Source of the DNA: Morganella morganii_D
GTDB taxonomy: Bacteria; Pseudomonadota; Gammaproteobacteria; Enterobacterales; Enterobacteriaceae
DNA: 64,000 nt
Reading direction: 5' to 3'
Assembly (NCBI GenBank): GCA_044772875.1
Contig: CP173058.1
Span: forward strand, 3,100,001 to 3,164,000
Under the pieces are notes generated by a model, which worked only from the letters and a program-made list of their open reading frames with translations, was not told the origin of the DNA and ran no database searches. Shown piece by piece: positions 43,446-51,550 of the stretch (position 1 is the first letter of the stretch; each line of letters starts with the position of its first letter). Position numbers and translations under genes: made by a program.

Positions 43446-44402
43446 TCAGCGCCCCTCTTTCTTATTCAGACGCATCACCATAAATTTGGAGATAGCAAGA
43501 ACGATAAAGGTGATAACAAACAGAATCAGCCCCAGCTCCATCAGTGCTGCGGTATGCAGCCCGGATTCTGCTTCCGCGAATTCGTTCGCCAGCGCCGAGG
43601 TAATACTGTTGCCCGGCATATACAGTGAGAAGCTGTCCAGCTGATAAGTGTTACCGATGATAAAAGTCACCGCCATGGTCTCTCCCAGGGCGCGGCCCAG
43701 GCCCAGCATTACGCCGCCGATCACCCCGTTTTTGGTGTACGGCAGCACAATCCGCCAGATCACCTCCCAGGTGGTACAGCCGATGCCGTAGGCAGATTCT
43801 TTCATCATCACCGGGGTTTGCTCGAACACATCGCGCATGACCGAGGCAATATAAGGAATGATCATGATGGCGAGGATAACCCCCGCCGCCAGAATCCCGA
43901 TACCGAATGCCGGACCGGAGAACAGCTCGCCGACAATCGGGATGCTCGACATCACCTCGCCGACCGGCTGCTGGAAATAGGTGGCAAACAGCGGGGCAAA
44001 CACGAACAGTCCCCACATGCCGTAAACGATACTCGGAATAGCGGCTAACAGCTCGATCGCAATACCCAGCGGACGACGCAGCCAGTTCGGTGCCAATTCT
44101 GTCAGAAACAGGGCAATCCCGAAACTCACCGGAACGGCAATCAGCAGTGCGATAACCGAGGTCACGATGGTACCGTAAATCGGAACCAGTGCCCCGTACT
44201 CTTCCGCCGGCGGGTTCCACTCTTTATTCCATAAGAACCCTAAGCCAAATTTTTCAATACTCGGCCATGACGCAATAATCAGTGAAATAATAATTCCGCC
44301 CAGCAGCAACAGCGTAATCAGCGCCGCCAGTTTTACCAGGGCACTGAAAAGTTGGTCACCGCGTTTGCCGGGTGGTTTCATTGCCGTTTTCAATTCGGCC
44401 AT
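43446..44402 (-). CDS. pstC: Phosphate ABC transporter permease PstC
   Basis: Inner-membrane channel subunit of PstSCAB, 318 residues (E. coli 319), about six helices. Conserved segments are GFLWNKEWNPPAEEYGALVPIYGTIVTSVIAL, LAAIPSIVYGMWGLFVFAPLF and the EAA region KESAYGIGCTTWEVIWRIVLPYTKNGVIGGVMLGLGRALGETMAV. It lies 80 bp after pstS; the gap holds a strong hairpin that probably lowers expression of pstCAB relative to the abundant receptor PstS. Confidence 0.97.
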   Translation of the reverse strand: MAELKTAMKPPGKRGDQLFSALVKLAALITLLLLGGIIISLIIASWPSIEKFGLGFLWNKEWNPPAEEYGALVPIYGTIVTSVIALLIAVPVSFGIALFLTELAPNWLRRPLGIAIELLAAIPSIVYGMWGLFVFAPLFATYFQQPVGEVMSSIPIVGELFSGPAFGIGILAAGVILAIMIIPYIASVMRDVFEQTPVMMKESAYGIGCTTWEVIWRIVLPYTKNGVIGGVMLGLGRALGETMAVTFIIGNTYQLDSFSLYMPGNSITSALANEFAEAESGLHTAALMELGLILFVITFIVLAISKFMVMRLNKKEGR

Positions 44403-44423
44403 AGTCGCTTCCGTTTTTACACA

Positions 44424-44446
44424 GATCCCCCCGGTACGGGGGGATC
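44424..44446 (-). other. pstS-pstC intercistronic hairpin
   Basis: A 9-bp stem (GATCCCCCC / GGGGGGATC) with a 5-nt loop lies in the 80-bp gap after pstS. No T-run follows on the operon strand. It is probably an RNA stabiliser or partial attenuator giving more PstS than permease. Confidence 0.65.
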
Positions 44447-44482
44447 AATTACTGATAAATCGTTACTTCATCATCTGCCGTA

Positions 44483-45523
44483 TCAGTACAGCGGTTTACC
44501 GCTGCTGTCTTTGACACTGGTTTTCCATGATGCCCGGATTTGTTCAATTACTTCCTGCGGCAGTAGTGCGTAATCCAGTTTCTCTGCCTGCTCACCGCCG
44601 TTCCTGTATGCCCAGTCAAAGAACTTCAGAACTTCCTGTCCTTTAGCGGCATCTTTCTGATTGGTGTGAACCAGGATAAAGGTGGTGGAGGTAATCGGCC
44701 ATGCATCCGGACCCGGCTGGTTAGTCAGATCCTGTGCGAAACTTTTTGACCAGTCGGCTTTACGTGCTGCGTTACTGAAGCTTTCGCCGGTCGGGGATAC
44801 CGCATCGCCGTCCGCAGAAATCAGCTTGGTGTAAGCCAGTTTGTTCTGTTTGGCGTAGGCGTATTCCACGTAACCGATAGAGCCGGGCAGACGCTGAACA
44901 AAGGCTGCGATACCGTCATTACCTTTACCGCCCAGGCCGACCGGCCAGTTAACAGTAGAACCTGCACCAACCTGCTCTTTCCAGTCAGGGCTGACTTTTG
45001 ACAGGTAGCTGGTGAAGACGAAAGAAGTACCTGAACCATCCGCACGGCGGACAACCGCGATATCCTGATCCGGCAGTTTAACTGACGGGTTCAGTTTAGT
45101 GATCGCCGGATCATTCCATTTTTTGATTTTACCCAGGTAAATATCACCCAGGGTTTTGCCGTCGAGCACCAGTTCACCGGACTTCAGACCCGGCAGGTTG
45201 ACGGCCAGTACCACACCACCGATCACGGTCGGGAACTGGAATAAATTATCTGCGGCCAGTTTATCTTCGGACAGCGGCGCATCTGATGCCCCGAAATCAA
45301 CAGTATTAGCTACAATCTGCTTCACACCACCGGAGGAACCAATCCCCTGGTAGTTTACTTTATTACCGGTTTCTTTCTGGTAAGTATCAGCCCATTGCGC
45401 ATACACCGGCGCCGGGAATGTTGCACCCGCCCCGGTCAAACTGGTCGCGGCAAATGCAGAAAATGCAGAGAGAGAAAGTGTCGCTGCCATAACAGTGGCT
45501 ACTGCGGTACGCATCGGTTTCAT
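44483..45523 (-). CDS. pstS: Periplasmic phosphate-binding protein PstS
   Basis: High-affinity phosphate receptor in the periplasm. It has 346 residues, the E. coli length. The signal peptide (MKPMRTAVATVMAATLSLSAFSAFA) is followed by SLTGAGATFPAPVYAQWADTYQKETG. Phosphate ligands are recognisable in TGAGATFP, NTVDFGASDAPLS and RRADGSGTSFVFTSYLS, and the C-terminus KDSSGKPLY matches E. coli PstS. It is the first gene of the operon, preceded by two Pho boxes. Confidence 0.98.
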   Translation of the reverse strand: MKPMRTAVATVMAATLSLSAFSAFAATSLTGAGATFPAPVYAQWADTYQKETGNKVNYQGIGSSGGVKQIVANTVDFGASDAPLSEDKLAADNLFQFPTVIGGVVLAVNLPGLKSGELVLDGKTLGDIYLGKIKKWNDPAITKLNPSVKLPDQDIAVVRRADGSGTSFVFTSYLSKVSPDWKEQVGAGSTVNWPVGLGGKGNDGIAAFVQRLPGSIGYVEYAYAKQNKLAYTKLISADGDAVSPTGESFSNAARKADWSKSFAQDLTNQPGPDAWPITSTTFILVHTNQKDAAKGQEVLKFFDWAYRNGGEQAEKLDYALLPQEVIEQIRASWKTSVKDSSGKPLY

Positions 45524-45599
45524 GATCCCTCCTGACGGGATTTATAGATAATGACGATAAACGTTGTATCTGGTTAATGTCGGAACATGAGGGAAAATA

Positions 45600-45617
45600 G
45601 GACAATCTGGTGACAAT
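45600..45617 (-). promoter_or_regulatory. Pho box (proximal) upstream of pstS
   Basis: On the minus strand ATTGTCA-CCAG-ATTGTCC is a degenerate pair of CTGTCAT-type 7-mers at the required 11-bp period. It lies closer to pstS than the box at 45632, giving the tandem arrangement expected for a strong PhoB-activated promoter. Confidence 0.65.
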
Positions 45618-45631
45618 AATATGTAGGTTAT

Positions 45632-45649
45632 ATGACAGTTTTATGACAT
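45632..45649 (-). promoter_or_regulatory. Pho box (distal) upstream of pstS
   Basis: On the minus strand ATGTCAT-AAAA-CTGTCAT is a nearly perfect PhoB box (two CTGTCAT repeats spaced by four A/T bases), about 110 bp ahead of the pstS start. Confidence 0.88.
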
Positions 45650-45776
45650 TGCAGGTGCGGCAGGACACAAAACCGGAAAAATGACGTGAAAGAATAAAAA
45701 CAAGAAATGTCAGTAATAATATGATTTTATTAAAATTTAAAATAAAACTCCCGAGATAATGGCTTACCGCAGGGGT

Positions 45777-45815
45777 TTATGACAGTCATATGACGATGAC
45801 ATGCTGCTGTCATAA
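45777..45815. promoter_or_regulatory. Inverted repeat made of Pho-like half-sites after envZ
   Basis: TTATGACAG and CTGTCATAA face each other across 21 bp, with a further TGACGATGACATG between them. It begins or ends four bases from the envZ stop and about 250 bp upstream of pstS. No T-run follows, so it is not a classical terminator. It could bind PhoB or be a weak transcript end for envZ; I cannot decide. Confidence 0.35.
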
Positions 45816-45818
45816 TAA

Positions 45819-47153
45819 TTAATCATCTCTGTCATCCGGCAGCGGCAGCATCACGCGGATACGGAATCCGCCCCGCTGACTGCGGCCGACATCAATTTTG
45901 CCGTCATGCGCATCCACAATCCGGCGCAGAATAGCCAGCCCCAGTCCGGTGCCTTTATTACTGCGCGCTTTTTCGCCCTGCACAAACGGCTGGAACAGGT
46001 CCGGGATATCCGCTTCATCAATACCGTTGCCGTCATCTTCCACCTGAAACCAGGCAAAATGCTCATCTTTACCGCTGCTGACGCGGATCCAGCCGTTGCC
46101 GTAGCGGGTGGCATTAACCATCATATTGCCCAGTGCGCGTTTAATCGCAATCGGGTTACCGGTGAGATAAACCGGCGCCTGAATAGCATCATTCTGAATC
46201 GTAACATCTGCGTGGCTCTGCGCCTCAATCACTTCATTGAGAACGGATGTCAGTTCCAGATGCACCATCTCCATTTCACGGCCGGTGCGCAGATAAGCCA
46301 TAAACTGCTCAATAATGCCGTCACACTCTTCAATATCATTGTTGATAGATTCCGCCAGATAATCATCATCCGGGCTCATCATTTCTGTCGCCAGGCGGAT
46401 GCGCGTCAGCGGTGTGCGCAAATCATGACTGACGCCGGCCATCAGTACAGTGCGATCCTGTTCCAGCGTTTTGATATCTCTGGACATCTGGTTAAACGAG
46501 CGGATCACCGAACGTACTTCTGCTGCCCCGGCTTCCCGTACCGGGATCAGCGGCCCGCCGGTCCCGATTTGCCGGGCTGCGGATTCCAGTTCTGTCAGCG
46601 GGCGGTTCTGATAGCGGATAAACACCCAGACCCCGGCAAAGACAGTCAGCAGAAAAGCAAAAATATAACGGAAGACCGGCGAGAACTGATCCTGACCAAT
46701 TTCGGTCAGCGGCACTCTCACCCAGACATCCGGTGCAATATAGGAATTCAGCCACAACACGGGGTAATCGCGGCTGACTTCCAGCCGGACATCCGCATAA
46801 CCATCCAGATAATGACTCATTTGTTTGCTGAGGGATTCAAAATGACGCGCCCAGCGCAGTCCGCCCTCATCGGCTGTTTTCTCGGTAAAAAAGGTAATGC
46901 CCAGCTCTTCATAAATTTTCTTACGCAGCGCCGGAGAAACACGCACTGCGGTTCCGTCCTTCAGCACCATATCTTCACTCATCAGTGTGCGAACTTCATA
47001 GGCCAGCACCCGGTTAAACTGTTGCAGGCTGGGCATGACAATAAAGTTCACAACGGCCAGATAACTTGTTGTTATGGTTGCAAACAACAGGAAAATGACC
47101 AGAAATAACGAACGCGAAAAGGTGCTCCTCGGCGAGAACCGCAGCCGCTTCAT
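45819..47153 (-). CDS. envZ: Osmosensor histidine kinase EnvZ
   Basis: Inner-membrane kinase/phosphatase for OmpR that responds to osmolarity and acid. It has 444 residues (E. coli 450). The order is: TM1 (SLFLVIFLLFATITTSYLAVV, about 16-36), a periplasmic domain, TM2 (FAFLLTVFAGVWVFIRYQNRP), a HAMP linker, the H-box GVSHDLRTPLTRIRLATEMM, the N-box NMMVNATRYGNG, and the G-boxes DDGNGIDEADIPDLFQPF and GTGLGLAILRRIV. Its ATG overlaps the ompR stop by four bases (translational coupling). Confidence 0.97.
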   Translation of the reverse strand: MKRLRFSPRSTFSRSLFLVIFLLFATITTSYLAVVNFIVMPSLQQFNRVLAYEVRTLMSEDMVLKDGTAVRVSPALRKKIYEELGITFFTEKTADEGGLRWARHFESLSKQMSHYLDGYADVRLEVSRDYPVLWLNSYIAPDVWVRVPLTEIGQDQFSPVFRYIFAFLLTVFAGVWVFIRYQNRPLTELESAARQIGTGGPLIPVREAGAAEVRSVIRSFNQMSRDIKTLEQDRTVLMAGVSHDLRTPLTRIRLATEMMSPDDDYLAESINNDIEECDGIIEQFMAYLRTGREMEMVHLELTSVLNEVIEAQSHADVTIQNDAIQAPVYLTGNPIAIKRALGNMMVNATRYGNGWIRVSSGKDEHFAWFQVEDDGNGIDEADIPDLFQPFVQGEKARSNKGTGLGLAILRRIVDAHDGKIDVGRSQRGGFRIRVMLPLPDDRDD

Positions 47154-47869
47154 GCTTTGTTGCCGTCCGGAACGAAGACGTAACCCAGTCCCCAGACGGT
47201 CTGGATATAACGCGGGTGTGTCGGATCTTCTTCAATCATGCGGCGCAGACGGGAAATCTGCACGTCAATTGAACGTTCCATCGCGCTGTATTCACGGCCG
47301 CGCGCCAGGCTCATCAGCTTATCGCGGGACAGCGGTTCACGCGGGTGTGACACCAGCACTTTCAGCACGGCAAACTCACCGCTGGTCAGCGGCATGTTTT
47401 CATCTTCGTGGAACATCTCACGGGTGCCGAGGTTCAGTCTGAACTTACCGAACTGAATCACCGCATCATCCTGAGATGGTGCCCCCGGCAGTTCATTCGC
47501 CTGACGGCGCAGCACCGCACGGATACGCGCCAGCAGTTCGCGCGGGTTAAACGGCTTCGGAATATAATCATCCGCACCAATTTCCAGCCCGACGATGCGA
47601 TCCACTTCTTCCCCTTTCGCCGTCACCATAATGATCGGAATCGGGTTATTCTGACTTCTCAGACGGCGGCAGATAGACAGCCCGTCTTCGCCCGGTAACA
47701 TCAGATCCAGGACAATAAGATGGATAGATTCACGCGTCAGCAGGCGATCCATCTGTTCCGCGTTCGCGGCGGTACGGACCTGGAAACCCTGCTCACTCAG
47801 ATAGCGCTCAAGCAGCGCACGCAGACGCATGTCATCATCAACGACAAGGACCTTATAACTTTCCTGCAT
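47150..47869 (-). CDS. ompR: Osmolarity response regulator OmpR
   Basis: DNA-binding response regulator controlling porins and many stress genes. It has 239 residues, identical in length to E. coli OmpR. The receiver domain has the acidic pocket VVDDDMRLR and the phospho-Asp in LIVLDLMLPGEDGL. The C-terminal winged helix carries PLTSGEFAVLKVLVSHPREPLSRDKLM and RSIDVQISRLRRMIEEDPTHPRYIQTVWGLGYVFVPDG. It is 50 bp downstream of greB on the same strand. Confidence 0.98.
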   Translation of the reverse strand: MQESYKVLVVDDDMRLRALLERYLSEQGFQVRTAANAEQMDRLLTRESIHLIVLDLMLPGEDGLSICRRLRSQNNPIPIIMVTAKGEEVDRIVGLEIGADDYIPKPFNPRELLARIRAVLRRQANELPGAPSQDDAVIQFGKFRLNLGTREMFHEDENMPLTSGEFAVLKVLVSHPREPLSRDKLMSLARGREYSAMERSIDVQISRLRRMIEEDPTHPRYIQTVWGLGYVFVPDGNKA

Positions 47870-47919
47870 GTTTGACTCCCGGGTTCATTTTTTCATGCAA
47901 CTCTTCAGATTAATTGTGC

Positions 47920-48405
47920 CTATTCAGCAATCGGCTGATAGCGGATAGACAAAATGACATAATTCACTTCACCATTTGGTGTTATTACCGTTACTTCATC
48001 ATCCGCCTGTTTTCCGATTAGTGCCCGGGCCACAGGGGAATCAACTGAAATCCATTTCTTTGCCGGTGAAAATTCATCGGGTCCGACGATGCGAAAAGTC
48101 TGAATTTCTTCATCATCATTTTCCAGTTCCACCCACGCCCCGAAGAACACTTTTCCTTCCTGGCGGGGATCCGGCTCGACTATCTTTAAGTTATCCAGAC
48201 GTTTTGAAAGAAACCGGACGCGTCTGTCAATTTCACGCAAACGTTTCTTTCCGTATATATACTCGGCATTTTCCGAGCGATCCCCCTGTGCAGCGGCTTC
48301 TGACACTGCCTGAGTGACCTGCGGACGTTCTGTTTTCCAGAGATATTTTAACTCCTGATCCAGCGCATCCCATCCTTCACGGGTAATCAGGTTACTTTTT
48401 GCCAT
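47920..48405 (-). CDS. greB: Transcription elongation factor GreB
   Basis: Enters the RNA polymerase secondary channel and rescues backtracked complexes by stimulating RNA cleavage. It has 161 residues (E. coli GreB 158). The N-terminal coiled-coil hairpin has the acidic tip in AAAQGDRSENAEYIYGKKRLREID, and the C-terminal FKBP-like domain includes FRIVGPDEFSPAKKWISVDSPVARALIGK. The sequence is GreB, not GreA, type. Orientation is notable: in E. coli greB is transcribed divergently from ompR and toward tex, but here it reads with ompR-envZ. Confidence 0.95.
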   Translation of the reverse strand: MAKSNLITREGWDALDQELKYLWKTERPQVTQAVSEAAAQGDRSENAEYIYGKKRLREIDRRVRFLSKRLDNLKIVEPDPRQEGKVFFGAWVELENDDEEIQTFRIVGPDEFSPAKKWISVDSPVARALIGKQADDEVTVITPNGEVNYVILSIRYQPIAE

Positions 48406-48590
48406 ATGTTACCTAAACAAAAAATAAATTATTTAAATAAATTGTAATACTAAATGCATTTTCTGAAAGATAACAGCTATGCATAATTCATTTATATTAC
48501 TTTATATCGGCTGGTAATTCCCGTTCTGAGCACGTATAACTGTCCCCTGAAATTTTTTTACATCAATTTATCGCAGCCGGAAAGAATATC

Positions 48591-50912
48591 ATGATGAATG
48601 AATCTCTGAGCCAGATTATTGCCGGTGAACTGAATGCGCAAACCCGTCAGGTCACCGCCGCGATTACCCTGCTGGATGAGGGAAATACCGTCCCTTTTAT
48701 CGCCCGCTACCGGAAAGAAGTCACCGGCGGCCTGGATGATACTCAGCTGCGTCAGCTGGAAACCCGTCTCAGCTACCTGCGCGAACTGAATGACCGCCGT
48801 CAGACCATCCTCAAATCCATTGAAGAACAGGGCAAACTGACCCCGGAACTGGCGGGAGCGATTAACGGTACTCTCAGCAAAACAGAGCTGGAAGACCTCT
48901 ACCTGCCTTACAAACCCAAGCGCCGCACACGCGGACAGATCGCGGCGGAAGCCGGTCTGGAACCGCTGGCCGATACTTTGTGGCAGGAGCCATCGCAGGA
49001 TCCGGAAATCCTCGCAGCCACCTATATTAACAGCGAAAAAGGCGTGGCAGACACCAAAGCCGCCCTCGACGGCGCCCGCTACATCCTGATGGAGCGTTTC
49101 GCGGAAGATGCCGGTCTGCTGGGGAAAGTCCGTGATTATCTGTGGCGCAATGCGCACCTGGTTTCCGTTGTTATCAGCGGAAAAGAAGCTGAGGGCGCTA
49201 AATTCAGTGATTATTTCGATCACCATGAACCGATTGCCAATGTCCCGTCACACCGCGCTCTGGCGATGTTTCGTGGCCGCAATGAAGGGATTTTACAGCT
49301 CTCTCTCAATGCCGATCCGCAGAGTGAGGAGCCGCCGAAAGAGAGCTATTGCGAAGAACTGATCCGCGATTACCTCGGCGTCCGCTTTAACAATGCCCCG
49401 GCGGACAGCTGGCGCAAGGCAGTGGTGAGCTGGACATGGCGGGTGAAGGTGCTGCTGCACCTGGAAACCGAACTGATGGCCGCGCTGCGCGAGAAAGCAG
49501 AAGATGAAGCCATCAATGTCTTCGCCCGTAACCTCAGTGATTTACTGATGGCGGCACCGGCCGGCATGCGTGCCACCATGGGACTGGATCCGGGTCTGCG
49601 TACCGGGGTGAAAGTCGCGGTGGCCGATGCCACCGGTAAAGTGCTGGCCACCGACACCATTTATCCGCACACCGGACAGGCCGCCAAAGCCGCAGCATCA
49701 GTGGCAGCGCTCTGCCTGAAATACCATGTGGAACTGGTGGCGATCGGTAACGGGACAGCATCCCGCGAAACCGAGCGTTTCTTTGCCGGTGTGCAGAAAC
49801 AGTTCCCGGATATTAAAGCGCAGAAAGTGATCGTCAGCGAAGCCGGGGCATCGGTTTACTCCGCATCAGAACTGGCAGCAGCAGAATTCCCGGATCTGGA
49901 TGTCTCACTGCGCGGCGCTGTTTCTATCGCCCGCCGGTTACAGGATCCGCTGGCCGAACTGGTAAAAATCGACCCGAAATCCATCGGCGTCGGCCAGTAT
50001 CAGCATGATGTCAGCCAGACACAACTCGCCCGCAAACTGGATGCGGTAGTGGAAGACTGTGTAAACGCCGTCGGCGTTGACCTCAACACCGCTTCTGTCG
50101 CCCTGCTGACCCGCGTCGCCGGGCTGAGCAAAGTGATCGCGCAGAATATTGTTGACTGGCGTGATGAAAACGGCCGTTTTGCTGATCGCAAACAGCTGCT
50201 GAAAGTCGCGCGTCTCGGCCCGAAAGCCTTTGAACAGTGTGCCGGGTTCCTGCGTATCGCAGGCGGAAAAAACGCACTGGATGCCTCCACTGTTCACCCG
50301 GAAGCCTATCCGGTAGTGGAAAAAATTCTTCAGGCCACAGAGAAAACCCTCAGCGACCTGATGGGCAACAGTGATGTGCTGCGCAACCTGAAAGTACAGG
50401 ACTTTGTCACTGAGCAATTTGGTGTGCCGACGGTTTCCGACATCCTCAAAGAGCTGCAAAAACCCGGCCGTGACCCGCGTCCGGAGTTTAAAACCGCCAC
50501 CTTTGCCGATGGTATTGAAACCATGAATGATCTGCGTCCCGGCATGGTACTGGAAGGTGCGGTCACCAACGTTACCAATTTCGGCGCCTTTGTGGATATC
50601 GGCGTTCATCAGGACGGGCTGGTGCATATCTCCTCACTGGCAAACCGCTATGTGGAAGATCCGCATACCGTGGTCAAAGCCGGAGATATCGTCAGTGTCA
50701 AAGTGCTGGATGTGGATATTGCCCGCAAACGTATCGCCCTGACCATGCGGATGGATGAAGAGCCGGAAACGGCAGCACGCCGCAGTGGCGGCGGCAGCAA
50801 AAAACCACGGGCGGAGAAACGTCAGAACAACCGCCCTGCCCGCAATGATACCTCTGCCGGAAACAGCGTAATGGGTGATGCCCTCGCCGCCGCACTCGGC
50901 AAACGCAAGTAA
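48591..50912 (+). CDS. tex: RNA-binding transcription accessory protein Tex (YhgF)
   Basis: Conserved nucleic-acid-binding protein with a role in transcription or RNA metabolism. It has 773 residues, the E. coli length. Domains in order are: an N-terminal helical Tex_N (NTVPFIARYRKEVTGGLDDTQLR), a YqgF/RNase H-like domain (GLDPGLRTGVKVAVADATGKV, about 328-348), tandem helix-hairpin-helix motifs (LLKVARLGPKAFEQCAGFLRI) and a C-terminal S1 domain (GAVTNVTNFGAFVDIGVHQDGLVHISSL, about 650-677). The tail is basic and disordered. ATG 48591 is chosen with GGAAAG upstream; the second ATG three bases on is equally possible. Confidence 0.96.
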   Translation: MMNESLSQIIAGELNAQTRQVTAAITLLDEGNTVPFIARYRKEVTGGLDDTQLRQLETRLSYLRELNDRRQTILKSIEEQGKLTPELAGAINGTLSKTELEDLYLPYKPKRRTRGQIAAEAGLEPLADTLWQEPSQDPEILAATYINSEKGVADTKAALDGARYILMERFAEDAGLLGKVRDYLWRNAHLVSVVISGKEAEGAKFSDYFDHHEPIANVPSHRALAMFRGRNEGILQLSLNADPQSEEPPKESYCEELIRDYLGVRFNNAPADSWRKAVVSWTWRVKVLLHLETELMAALREKAEDEAINVFARNLSDLLMAAPAGMRATMGLDPGLRTGVKVAVADATGKVLATDTIYPHTGQAAKAAASVAALCLKYHVELVAIGNGTASRETERFFAGVQKQFPDIKAQKVIVSEAGASVYSASELAAAEFPDLDVSLRGAVSIARRLQDPLAELVKIDPKSIGVGQYQHDVSQTQLARKLDAVVEDCVNAVGVDLNTASVALLTRVAGLSKVIAQNIVDWRDENGRFADRKQLLKVARLGPKAFEQCAGFLRIAGGKNALDASTVHPEAYPVVEKILQATEKTLSDLMGNSDVLRNLKVQDFVTEQFGVPTVSDILKELQKPGRDPRPEFKTATFADGIETMNDLRPGMVLEGAVTNVTNFGAFVDIGVHQDGLVHISSLANRYVEDPHTVVKAGDIVSVKVLDVDIARKRIALTMRMDEEPETAARRSGGGSKKPRAEKRQNNRPARNDTSAGNSVMGDALAAALGKRK

Positions 50913-50926
50913 TTCTCCTGTTATAA

Positions 50927-50955
50927 TGTACGCGGCAGCCCCGGCTGCCCGTACA
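50927..50955 (+). terminator. Terminator-like hairpin after tex
   Basis: A 13-bp stem (TGTACG plus GGCAGCC against GGCTGCC plus CGTACA) with one bulged C lies 14 bp after the tex stop and is followed by TTCCTCTCC. The T-run is weak, so termination may be partial. Confidence 0.6.
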
Positions 50956-51062
50956 TTCCTCTCCTGTCAGTTGTATATTGCGTTAACCAGTCGTAAAAAT
51001 TGTTATTAACGTAAATCAATACGTAAAATATCTGCTCTCAATTGTTTTATACGCCTGATATC

Positions 51063-51076
51063 TTGATATATATCAA
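51063..51076. promoter_or_regulatory. FNR box upstream of feoA
   Basis: TTGATATATATCAA is a perfect TTGAT-N4-ATCAA FNR site, about 165 bp ahead of feoA. It would allow anaerobic activation of ferrous iron uptake, when Fe(II) is the available form. The site is also CRP-family-like, but the sequence fits FNR best. Confidence 0.85.
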
Positions 51077-51188
51077 ACTTTGCTGGTTAATTTTCGGGCT
51101 AAATAGGTAAAACATTGTTGGTTATGATTTGCATTTACAGTATCAATTATATTTGTAAGGGATATTTTTCTGGTCAAACTGTTCGTGC

Positions 51189-51207
51189 GATAATCATTTG
51201 TAATATC
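51189..51207. promoter_or_regulatory. Possible Fur site near feoA
   Basis: GATAATCATTTGTAATATC matches about 13 of 19 positions of the Fur consensus GATAATGATAATCATTATC, 31 bp ahead of feoA. The match is modest. Fur repression of feo is well established in enteric bacteria, so a site in this region is expected. Confidence 0.35.
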
Positions 51208-51238
51208 ATTCCTGTTTGCATGGTTAACCGGAGCCTTT

Positions 51239-51466
51239 ATGACACTTCAGCCACAACACAGTTATAAAATTCTGGGCTTTTCCGGGCAAATCAGCCCGGC
51301 ATACCGTCAGAAATTATTGTCTCTGGGCATGCTGCCCGGCTCTGTTTTCCGGGTGATCCGCAGCGCTCCGCTGGGCGATCCGGTCCAAATCGAAACCCGG
51401 CACGTCAACCTGATGCTCAGAAGAAAAGACCTGGCGCTGCTGATGCTTGATGACGTGCGGGCATAA
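51239..51466 (+). CDS. feoA: Ferrous iron transport protein FeoA
   Basis: Small SH3-like cytosolic protein required for full FeoB activity. It has 75 residues, as in E. coli. The motif YRQKLLSLGMLPGSVFRVIRSAPLGDPVQI is the FeoA signature. ACCGGAGCCTTT precedes the ATG. It is the first gene of feoABC, in an anaerobically and iron-regulated operon judging from the upstream FNR box. Confidence 0.95.
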   Translation: MTLQPQHSYKILGFSGQISPAYRQKLLSLGMLPGSVFRVIRSAPLGDPVQIETRHVNLMLRRKDLALLMLDDVRA

Positions 51467-51550
51467 CCGGCCGCACATCCTGCGCTGACTCACTCTTTTC
51501 CCTCTGCCGCCGGCAGAGGGGTTTGTATTTATTGATTGGCATACGACACT

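Noticed and set aside
45906..47108. A 400-codon open frame antisense to envZ
   Set aside because: It lies wholly opposite the well-recognised EnvZ gene, has no recognisable motifs or ribosome site, and reflects the codon bias of the true strand.
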